21,988 nucleotides of DNA from Candidatus Tepidiaquacellales bacterium UBA2330 (lineage in GTDB: Bacteria; Bacteroidota; Ignavibacteria; Tepidaquicellales; Tepidaquicellaceae), in NCBI GenBank assembly GCA_002344965.1, contig DDUU01000048.1, forward strand, positions 1 through 21,988, written 5' to 3'. Position numbers and translations under genes: made by a program. The notes below the pieces were generated by a model. That model searched no databases and was not told the origin of the DNA. It saw nothing but the letters and a program-made list of their open reading frames with translations. This document shows, piece by piece, positions 15,159 to 21,988 of this stretch (positions are counted from its first letter, which is position 1; every line of letters starts with the position of its first letter).

Positions 15159-16604
15159 TCACTTTCCGATACAGAAATTCCTGAAAATATTATTTAGTAT
15201 ATCATCATTTGTTACCTCGCCGGTGATCTCGCCCAGTTGACTAAGTGAGTTACGCAGATCGACAGAGAGGAATTCGCCTGTCATACCTTTATCAAGAGTA
15301 GCGGCTGCATTCTTAAGTGACGAAACAGTATTCTCAAGACAAATCCTGTGACGGAGATTAGTGATTATTATCTCACCTGATTTATCCGAAGTAATATTTT
15401 CGAGTGATAGTTTTTTCAGCATGGCGTCTTTTAAAGATTCAATGCTTTCGTCCTTAAGCAGGGAAATATTTATTATGTCTTTTCTCTGCGATGTATCTGA
15501 ATGGGTTGTGTTTCCTTCATTAGTTTTTCCTTCATTAGTTTTTCCTTTATTAATTTTTCCAAGATCGGATTTTGAAAATACCGGAATCGTTTTTTTCTGA
15601 TCAAAATTCTTTTCAGCATATTTAATTTCTTCTTTCGCTTCATTTTCCCCTGCAGACGAATCAATCAGATAAATTATCAGATCCGCTTCATCTATCTTGC
15701 TGAAACTTCTTTTTATCCCTTCGCTTTCTATATGATCATCCGATGAGCGCAGACCGGCAGTGTCAGTGAGATTGAAAACTATACCGCCGATGATAAGCCG
15801 CTCTTCGATAAAATCTCTGGTAGTGCCCGCTATGTCGCTGACAATCGCGCGGTTTGTTTTGAGCAGATAATTAAAAAGCGACGACTTGCCGCTGTTTGGT
15901 CTGCCGGCTATTACAAGCCGGACGCCTTCACGGATGACCTTTCCCTGAATGTATGTATCAATGACGGATTCAAGCCGGCTGATAATTTTCTCGATCTTAT
16001 TTCTCACCTCGTCCTTTTTTACAAATTCAAGATCTTCTTCTGCGAAATCAAGTTCGAGTTCGATAAGCGAAGTTACATTTATAATTTCATCTTTTATACC
16101 GTGCACTAATTCCGACAGTTTTCCCTCGAGCTGTTTTATTGAAGATGAATGAGCAGATTCGGTCTGCGAGCTTATCAGATCCGCGACAGCTTCCGCCTGC
16201 GCCAGATCCATTTTTCCGTTGAGGAATGCTCTTTTAGTGAATTCCCCCGGCTCTGCAAGTCTTGCCCCTTTGATCAGTATCAGTTTTAAAATTTTCCGCG
16301 CGATGAAATTGCCGCCGTGTGAAGAAATTTCTATTACATCCTCACCGGTGTATGAATTCGGATTCCTGAATATTGTAACAAGAGATTCATCAATAATGCT
16401 TTCTCCGTCAGAAATAAATCCGAAGTGAACAGTGTGAGATTTAAAATCACTTAACTTAAACGAATGTATTCCGGCATTATCCTTATAAAAAATATTTTCC
16501 GTTATCCTAAAAGAATCTGCTCCGGAAATTCTTATCACTGCTATTCCGCCTTCTCCCGGCGGAGTTGAGATCGCAGCTATTGTGTCATTGAGATTAAAAT
16601 TCAT
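15159..16604 (-). CDS. mnmE: tRNA modification GTPase MnmE
   Basis: A 481-aa cytoplasmic GTPase that with MnmG adds the carboxymethylaminomethyl (or related) group to wobble U34 of tRNA. An N-terminal folate-binding domain (IAAISTPPGEGGIAVIRISG, 9-28; YTGEDVIEISSHGG, 85-98), helical domain and G domain are in order. The P-loop is GRPNSGKS (234-241), G2 AGTTRDF, G3 DTAG (281-284), and the protein ends with the catalytic CIGK (478-481). Two oddities: the G4 motif reads SKSD (344-347) instead of NKxD, and it is followed by a low-complexity insert at about 349-375 built on repeated KTNEG. The gene lies 9 bp after the FecCD-type permease gene and is probably co-transcribed with it. ATG 16604 gives the standard N-terminus. 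Confidence 0.95.
   Translation of the reverse strand: MNFNLNDTIAAISTPPGEGGIAVIRISGADSFRITENIFYKDNAGIHSFKLSDFKSHTVHFGFISDGESIIDESLVTIFRNPNSYTGEDVIEISSHGGNFIARKILKLILIKGARLAEPGEFTKRAFLNGKMDLAQAEAVADLISSQTESAHSSSIKQLEGKLSELVHGIKDEIINVTSLIELELDFAEEDLEFVKKDEVRNKIEKIISRLESVIDTYIQGKVIREGVRLVIAGRPNSGKSSLFNYLLKTNRAIVSDIAGTTRDFIEERLIIGGIVFNLTDTAGLRSSDDHIESEGIKRSFSKIDEADLIIYLIDSSAGENEAKEEIKYAEKNFDQKKTIPVFSKSDLGKINKGKTNEGKTNEGNTTHSDTSQRKDIINISLLKDESIESLKDAMLKKLSLENITSDKSGEIIITNLRHRICLENTVSSLKNAAATLDKGMTGEFLSVDLRNSLSQLGEITGEVTNDDILNNIFRNFCIGK
15511..15560 (-). repeat. 15-bp tandem repeat inside mnmE
   Basis: On the plus strand TTTCCTTCATTAGTT occurs at 15511-15525 and 15526-15540. A variant, TTTCCTTTATTAATT, follows at 15541-15555, and then a partial unit. 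A 15-bp unit keeps the frame and encodes repeated KTNEG/KINKG residues in the linker after the G4 motif. Confidence 0.85.
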
Positions 16605-16613
16605 TATACAGAT

Positions 16614-17609
16614 TCAGTTTTTATTTTTTCTGAATATCAGCCATACAAATACCGGCGCTCCGACAAGCGACGTTACAATGCCGACCGGTATTTCCGAAGG
16701 AGCGATAACCGTTCTCGAAACCGTATCCGCGGTTAGCAAAAATAATGCACCGAGTATTACCGCACAGGGAACGGAATATCTGTGATCATTTCCTATCAGC
16801 AGTTTAGAGAGATTCGGAACTATCAGCCCGACAAAACTGATTATACCGGCTATCGAAACAGCCGTAGCGGCGAGCACTGACGAAAGTATTATACAGATCT
16901 TCTGAAATTTTTTCAGATCAAGTCCGAGCGAAACCGCAAGCTCTTCACTCAGATTTAAAACATTCAGATCCTTTGAGATAAGAAAAGCTCCGGCTATACC
17001 GGCAGCGGCAAAGAAGATTCCGAGATTAAATTCATTCCATCCCCTTCCGGATAAGCCGCCGTTCAGCCAGTAAATTATCTGCATGACGGAACTTCCGGAT
17101 AAAAGAAGCAGAAGTCCGTTGACCGAAGAAATGAAAGCGCTTACGGCAATTCCCGCAAGTATGATCTTGTTTGATGAAATGAAGTTACTGTTCTTTTTTC
17201 TGAATCCCTTTGCAAAGAAAAAGATCATCAGAGTTGTAAGAATCGCAAATATGAATGAAACCGGAGTGATAAGCAAAAACGAAAAACTTACCGGCAGAAT
17301 AAAAGTAAGAATCGCTCCAAGACCTGCACCTGCTGAAATACCGAGCAGTCCGGGCTCTGCAAGACTGTTTCTGAGCATTGACTGAAGTATTATTCCTGAA
17401 CATGACAGCGAAGCGCCGACTATCATGGAATTCAGAATACGGGGAAGTCTTATATTCAGAATTATGTCCTTTGAAGTCTGATTGCCTTCGGAAAAAAGAT
17501 TAAATATTCCGGAAACCGGTATGTCAGCGCTTCCGAGTGTCAGCGCATACAAAAACATTATTAACAAAGAAATTGTTAACGCCGAAAGTATTAAAACTTT
17601 TTTAGACAA
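16614..17609 (-). CDS. FecCD-type iron-siderophore/cobalamin ABC transporter permease
   Basis: A 331-aa integral membrane protein with about nine or ten membrane segments, the BtuC/FecD/FhuB fold that moves siderophore iron, heme or cobalamin across the inner membrane. Family marks: LNIRLPRIL (51-59), GASLSCSGIILQ (65-76), NSLAEPGLLGISAGAG (81-96), EELAVSLGL (222-230), the coupling segment ISFVGLIVPNLSKLLIG..HR (about 257-277), and EIPVGIVTSLVGAPVFVWL at the end. The usual VPHL reads VPNL here. The start is TTG 17609, because a stop lies two codons upstream and the next Met is inside the first membrane segment. The matching ATPase and binding protein are not in the window. mnmE follows after 9 bp. 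It diverges from the histidine kinase gene across 60 bp that must hold both promoters. Confidence 0.9.
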   Translation of the reverse strand: MSKKVLILSALTISLLIMFLYALTLGSADIPVSGIFNLFSEGNQTSKDIILNIRLPRILNSMIVGASLSCSGIILQSMLRNSLAEPGLLGISAGAGLGAILTFILPVSFSFLLITPVSFIFAILTTLMIFFFAKGFRKKNSNFISSNKIILAGIAVSAFISSVNGLLLLLSGSSVMQIIYWLNGGLSGRGWNEFNLGIFFAAAGIAGAFLISKDLNVLNLSEELAVSLGLDLKKFQKICIILSSVLAATAVSIAGIISFVGLIVPNLSKLLIGNDHRYSVPCAVILGALFLLTADTVSRTVIAPSEIPVGIVTSLVGAPVFVWLIFRKNKN

Positions 17610-17669
17610 TAATTAATAAATTTAAATAAGCGTTTATATACAATATATTAAAACGAAACTCTTAGCTTA
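17610..17669. promoter_or_regulatory. Divergent promoter region between permease and histidine kinase genes
   Basis: Only 60 bp separate the TTG start of the permease (-) and the ATG start of the kinase (+), so both promoters must lie here or overlap the coding ends. The sequence is very AT-rich (TTTATATACAATATATTAAAA). I cannot assign specific boxes. Confidence 0.4.
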
Positions 17670-18878
17670 ATGAATAAATTCGGCTCATTTAATATAAAGA
17701 TTGCGCTGATCACGATCGGCGTTGTCATTGCAATGGTTATTCTTATCTACACTCAGATACTCGCTCAGAGAATTCAAAACAGAGAGCGGGACATTGCAGG
17801 GCTGTATGCGAAATCGATGGAGTATCTCGCCAATGACGAAAATTCTTCCGGCGAGTACGGTTTCATTTTTGATCAGATAATTCCGCAGATAAATTTTCCG
17901 ATCATTGCCACTGACAGGGATCAGAAGGAAATAATACTGACAAAGAATGTTGAATACGATACGACGATGCCCGAGAGTAAAAAGAAAGAATATCTTTTAA
18001 AGATCGCAAAAGAGATGGACGAAATTAATCCGCCGATCATTGTATCATATAAGGATTCGGTAATTTTAAATTATGTTCATTACGGACAGTCAAGTCTAGT
18101 TACCGAACTGAAACTTCTGCCGGTGTTTGAGCTGATCACAGCGATAATTTTTGTCTTCCTCGGTTATATCGGATTTTCTTACATTAAAAAAAATGAGCAG
18201 AGCAATATCTGGGTAGGTCTCTCGAGGGAAACAGCTCATCAGCTCGGTACGCCACTTTCTTCTCTGATGGGCTGGATTGAAATGCTGAAAAATATTGAAC
18301 CTCAGACTCCTGAACTTATCGAAACTACAAATGAAATCAGCAATGATGTGGATAAGCTGGGAAAAATCGCGGGCAGATTTTCAAAGATCGGTTCACAGCC
18401 GAAACTTGTAGAGGAAAACGTAACTGCGGTCATTAGAAAAGTAACTGAATATTTTGAAAAGAGAATACCGACTCTCATAAGCGCGGACGGAAGTCAGAAG
18501 AAGAAGGTTGAAATTTCAATAAACAGTCCGCGGGAAATATACGCAAACATTAACAAGGATCTTTTTGAATGGGTGATAGAAAATCTGATCAAGAATGCAA
18601 TTGACGCTATGGACAGAACCGACGGATTTATAGCAATCAATATTTCCGCAGTAGGAAGCGATGTGATCATCGACGTTACTGACAGCGGAAAAGGAATTGA
18701 TACGAAATTTAAAAAAGATATATTCAGACCGGGATATTCTACCAAAACCAGAGGATGGGGACTCGGGCTAAGTCTGTCGAAAAGAATCATCGAGGATTAT
18801 CACAAAGGAAAATTACTGCTGCTCGAATCAACAGTAGGCAAAGGCACTACATTCAGAATAAAATTACATATTAAATAA
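17670..18878 (+). CDS. Membrane sensor histidine kinase
   Basis: A 402-aa kinase with two membrane segments (about 9-31 and 149-172) around an extracytoplasmic sensor domain of about 115 residues that I do not recognise. The phospho-acceptor H190 lies in RETAHQLGTPLSSLMGWIE, the H-box form common in Bacteroidota. The HATPase domain has the N box NLIKNAIDAM (305-314), G1 DSGKGI (338-343), a FRPGYSTK F-box and G2 GWGLGLS (362-368), so it should be active. No response regulator is adjacent: the next gene, 15 bp away, encodes a glycosyltransferase. It may signal to a regulator elsewhere. Divergence from a metal or cofactor permease could hint at a shared signal, but nothing in the sequence tests that. 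Confidence 0.93.
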   Translation: MNKFGSFNIKIALITIGVVIAMVILIYTQILAQRIQNRERDIAGLYAKSMEYLANDENSSGEYGFIFDQIIPQINFPIIATDRDQKEIILTKNVEYDTTMPESKKKEYLLKIAKEMDEINPPIIVSYKDSVILNYVHYGQSSLVTELKLLPVFELITAIIFVFLGYIGFSYIKKNEQSNIWVGLSRETAHQLGTPLSSLMGWIEMLKNIEPQTPELIETTNEISNDVDKLGKIAGRFSKIGSQPKLVEENVTAVIRKVTEYFEKRIPTLISADGSQKKKVEISINSPREIYANINKDLFEWVIENLIKNAIDAMDRTDGFIAINISAVGSDVIIDVTDSGKGIDTKFKKDIFRPGYSTKTRGWGLGLSLSKRIIEDYHKGKLLLLESTVGKGTTFRIKLHIK

Positions 18879-18893
18879 GAATTTAATTTCTAA

Positions 18894-21200
18894 TTGGAAT
18901 TAACAGAGGAAAATAAAAGCATCAGTTTCAGCGGCAAAGTCAGAACTTACATTAATCATTTTCTGTCAAACAGTTTTACCCAGATCATTTTTCTTATCAT
19001 TTTAAAATTTATTTTTCAGATAATAATACTGGGATCGGGATACAGATGGCTGTCCGCCGACGACTTCTGCCGCACGGTAAAATCTTTTGAATGGCTTCAG
19101 AGACCTGTCATTGATTCCGGCGTCTGGCTTACTCCCCATTTCTGGATAAACGGATTTGTCATGATCTTCGTAAAGGATCTCTTTCTCGCCGCTACTATTG
19201 TTAATATGATTTTCTCGGCAGCCAATGTAATTTTTTTCTACAAAATAGCTGAGATCTGTTTTGACAAAAGGATTGCATTCGTTTCTTCTTTAATTTTTAT
19301 TTTCTTTCCGTTTCAGGTCTGGCTGAGCGTCTCCGGTCTTCCCGAATCCGTTTTCTTCTTTTTTGTTACAGCGGGAATTTATTTTTTTCTCAAATGGAGG
19401 TTCTTCGGAAGAAACAATATCATGCTGATACTTTCAGCTTTAATGTTCGCTTTTTCAAATGTATTCCGGTATGAAGGCTGGCTCTTCAGTGCCGTGTTTA
19501 TTCTTCTCACGCTTCTCGATATTCTGAAAGAGAAAAAGCTTACGAAAGTTATTCTGAAGAATTTCCTTATTTCACTGATATCGTTTTTTACAATCGCCTG
19601 GTGGCTGATACAGAATTACATCGATCACGGCAATGTCTTTTTCTTCGCGGAGGAAACTACAAAAATATTTAAGACTTTTAATACCGCAGGATTTTTGCAG
19701 CGGCTTGTGCAGTATCCGACATTCATTTTTTTTATAGCGCCGATCACAACTTTCTTTTCGCTGAAATGCTTACTTGATGTCCTGAAGACTCCGGGCATTA
19801 CCGCCGTTAAAATATTTCTGCTCTTCAATATTCTTGAGCTTACTCTGCTGATACTACAGGGGATACTCGGCACGGGCGGTACAAATATGATCTCAAGATA
19901 CATTGTGATCAATGCTCTGTTTTTTATTCCGTTCGCAGTGAAACAGTCTTTTGAATTCAAAAAATATCTTACGGTATCTTTCGCAGTTATTGTAATTCTT
20001 GTAAATATTATATGGAGCTTTTATTATCCGCAGCCCTTCAGGGAAGATACATTTGAAGTAGGAAAGATCATAAGGGAGTTTGATGAAAAAGAATATTTCG
20101 GAGAGACGGGAAAGATATACTTCGAAGAAATTCAGGGCTACTTCGATGTGTTTGCCGTGCAGGCGCTGTCAAACGATCCGTCTAAGTTTATATTGGGCGA
20201 TATTCCAACTGCAGTTATAAGCGAAAGAAAAGTCAGGAAGGACAAAGCCGCTTCGCATGAAGATCTTAATCTGCTTGAGATGAAAAACTATCTTGAGAAG
20301 AACAACATAAAACTTGCTATTGTAAAAAGCGACAGTTACTCGGATAAGCTTAAGAAGCTGAGTTACAGAAGCGAATATATCGGCGATTACAAATTATTTT
20401 ATCTTGATGAAAAGGAAAGCGAATATCATACAAATTCAATTTCACTACTTCCGAATAATGTAATTCAGCTTAGTGAAAATCCCGATATTATAAATTTCAA
20501 CAAGCTTCTCGCTCTGAAAAACTTTACGATAGACAATACCAATTTCGGACTGAATCCGCAGACAGTAATATTGAACTGGGGCGCCGCTGATCCGAATATC
20601 ATCGACAGTCTGAATTATTCCGAAATGGAATATGAGAGATATTACACGGCGCTTGATCTCAGAAAAGCTGAAAATGATTCAGTTGTATATTCAGCATTCT
20701 ACAGAATTTTTTCCGACAGGAATATCGAGGAGATGATCGAAAATAATAACGTTATGAATATTATTGTGCTGAAACCGTTTGCGATACTGAATTACTCAAA
20801 GAAATATAAGCAGTCGCCTTTTGACGGCGGCGTATATAAACTAGACGTCAGAGTAATTGATAATAAAACGAAAAGAGATTTGACTGTTTACAAGTCAGAC
20901 AGCTTATACATTCCTCCGGCGGAAGATGAGGAGGATACGGTAATAGCAGGCAGAAACATTATCGCTGATACAATCATCACCGTCCGTAAAAAACCTGTTC
21001 AGAAAGCTGAAAGCAAAATTTATGTGAGTTATAATCTGGGAACTGTGATCGCAATGTTCCCTGATTCCGATTACAATAAAATAGTGCAGATGTCCGGCGC
21101 TAATATTTACAGACTTCTCATGAGAAACGGACTGCAGGTTTTCTTTTCACAAAGATATCAGGGAGATCAGTTTCTTAACTGGGTGTTTAATTATTTTTAA
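18894..21200 (+). CDS. GT-C type membrane glycosyltransferase with long C-terminal domain
   Basis: A 768-aa protein with two halves. Residues of about 28-385 hold roughly ten membrane segments. The first external loop carries an acidic pair (SADDFCR, D56-D57) as in dolichyl-phosphate-mannose and ArnT-type transferases, which use lipid-linked sugars outside the inner membrane. Residues of about 386-768 are soluble, with no later membrane segment and no domain I recognise. That region ends in LNWVFNYF. The start must be at or just after TTG 18894, since an in-frame stop directly precedes it. The gene lies 15 bp after the histidine kinase gene and is probably co-transcribed. It converges with the T9SS cargo gene, 4 bp away. 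Donor and acceptor are unknown. Assignment to GT39 or a neighbouring GT-C family needs a profile search. Confidence 0.75.
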   Translation: MELTEENKSISFSGKVRTYINHFLSNSFTQIIFLIILKFIFQIIILGSGYRWLSADDFCRTVKSFEWLQRPVIDSGVWLTPHFWINGFVMIFVKDLFLAATIVNMIFSAANVIFFYKIAEICFDKRIAFVSSLIFIFFPFQVWLSVSGLPESVFFFFVTAGIYFFLKWRFFGRNNIMLILSALMFAFSNVFRYEGWLFSAVFILLTLLDILKEKKLTKVILKNFLISLISFFTIAWWLIQNYIDHGNVFFFAEETTKIFKTFNTAGFLQRLVQYPTFIFFIAPITTFFSLKCLLDVLKTPGITAVKIFLLFNILELTLLILQGILGTGGTNMISRYIVINALFFIPFAVKQSFEFKKYLTVSFAVIVILVNIIWSFYYPQPFREDTFEVGKIIREFDEKEYFGETGKIYFEEIQGYFDVFAVQALSNDPSKFILGDIPTAVISERKVRKDKAASHEDLNLLEMKNYLEKNNIKLAIVKSDSYSDKLKKLSYRSEYIGDYKLFYLDEKESEYHTNSISLLPNNVIQLSENPDIINFNKLLALKNFTIDNTNFGLNPQTVILNWGAADPNIIDSLNYSEMEYERYYTALDLRKAENDSVVYSAFYRIFSDRNIEEMIENNNVMNIIVLKPFAILNYSKKYKQSPFDGGVYKLDVRVIDNKTKRDLTVYKSDSLYIPPAEDEEDTVIAGRNIIADTIITVRKKPVQKAESKIYVSYNLGTVIAMFPDSDYNKIVQMSGANIYRLLMRNGLQVFFSQRYQGDQFLNWVFNYF

Positions 21201-21204
21201 AATA

Positions 21205-21988
21205 TTATTTCAGCAGCATCATCCTCTTCGTCTGAGTAAATCCGCCTGCCCGTATTGTATAATAATAAATTCCGCTCGACAGATCTGCGCCGCTGAATCC
21301 GGTTATGTATCTGCCGGCTTCCCTGTATTCATTTATCAGCGTATAAACTTCCTTTCCGAGTATGTCATATATCTTTAATGTAACTAAACTTCCGAAAGGC
21401 AGATCGTATCTTATGTTCGTTTCGGGATTGAAGGGATTAGGATAGTTTTGTGAAAGGGAATATTCTAAAGGCAGCTCCGTTTCGCTTTCGCCGGTTTCAT
21501 TAGATGCGTTTCTGTTTCCCGAACCGGCTTCAAGACTGCCTCCGCGGGTATTTACAAAATCAGACAGCACTGAAACGTCGTCATACTTATCCACTGCCTG
21601 AACTCTGTAACGAACCGGATATTCTATGCAGTAATTCGGCGGAGCGCATATTTCCGTATTGCAGATTGAAATCAGCTCTTCATCCGTATATGCCGCGTCT
21701 GCGTTTTTATTAATGTCAACAGTCGCTATTAGGTCATAATAGTTTTCCGAATAAGCCATTGCGTCATCCGGAACGTAGCTCATGTCAATTGCCGAGCTTC
21801 TGTAGATTTTATATCTCTTGAATAGTCCTTCTTCGCCGGATAATGTTCTTTCCATATCCGGCTCCGTATTATGATTCCATTTCAGCTTAATTCTTTTATA
21901 GCCGTTTATGCTCGGCTGAGAATCGCAGGGCAATACAATTAGTCCCATTGGTCTTGAGGGCGGCGTGATCTGAAGGATGGAAGAATCA
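21205..21988 (-). CDS. T9SS cargo protein, C-terminal part (5' end beyond the window)
   Basis: The frame is open across the right edge, so an ATG at 21948 is internal. Upstream codons read ILQITPPSRPMGL, a usual lead into a fibronectin-III-like domain (KLKWNHNTEPDM ... YKIYRSS ... YRVQAVDKYDDVSVLSD). The last 80 or so residues are a textbook type IX sorting domain: LSQNYPNPFNPETNIRYDLP, VTLKIYDILGKEVYTL, SSGIYYYTIRAGGFTQTKRM and a final MLLK. The protein should cross the outer membrane by the T9SS and be released or anchored with loss of this domain. What the missing N-terminus does is unknown. A linker rich in Gly, Ser, Asn and Glu separates the two domains. Confidence 0.92.
   Translation of the reverse strand, partial: DSSILQITPPSRPMGLIVLPCDSQPSINGYKRIKLKWNHNTEPDMERTLSGEEGLFKRYKIYRSSAIDMSYVPDDAMAYSENYYDLIATVDINKNADAAYTDEELISICNTEICAPPNYCIEYPVRYRVQAVDKYDDVSVLSDFVNTRGGSLEAGSGNRNASNETGESETELPLEYSLSQNYPNPFNPETNIRYDLPFGSLVTLKIYDILGKEVYTLINEYREAGRYITGFSGADLSSGIYYYTIRAGGFTQTKRMMLLK

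Overview
The window looks like chromosome from an AT-rich member of the Bacteroidota/Chlorobi superphylum, most likely an Ignavibacteria-type lineage. The case rests on a canonical type IX secretion (T9SS) C-terminal sorting domain at the right edge (YPNPFNPETNIRYDLP ... SGIYYYTIRAGG), a PorZ-like beta-propeller protein, an M14 peptidase ending in dockerin-like loops, signal peptides ending in FSQ, and start sites with little Shine-Dalgarno sequence. No RNA gene, CRISPR array or complete insertion sequence was seen.

Positions 1-3047 are accessory DNA: two tandem remnants of RHS/YD-repeat genes. Each has a piece of conserved RHS core, a different C-terminal tip, and a small exported or lipoprotein gene directly behind it that is a candidate immunity gene. 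Tip 1 looks like a Cys/His NlpC/P60-type hydrolase domain. Tip 2 carries HEIIE and a later His and is not recognised. Core 1 is broken by a nonsense codon and core 2 by a frameshift. Both carry the same in-frame GC-rich palindromic mini-insert at the same site.

Positions 3048-4491 hold no gene. They contain a short inverted-repeat element and a 3.4-copy tandem array of a 273-274 bp unit. Each full unit has three inverted repeats, and the array as a whole is bounded by terminal inverted repeats of about 24 bp.

From 4492 on the genes look ordinary and intact. On the plus strand are a PorZ-like propeller protein and hisA, 6 bp apart. On the minus strand run an Opp/Dpp-type ABC ATPase, a terminator-like hairpin, hutI and a PQQ-type sugar dehydrogenase lipoprotein. 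Next come a YdcF-family membrane protein (+), an M14 zinc carboxypeptidase with dockerin-like C-terminus (-), a FecCD-type permease followed by mnmE (-), and, diverging from the permease, a sensor histidine kinase followed by a GT-C type glycosyltransferase (+). The window ends inside a gene for a T9SS cargo protein (-). Apart from the short co-directional pairs, these genes form no obvious single pathway. hisA and hutI stand alone, without other his or hut genes.
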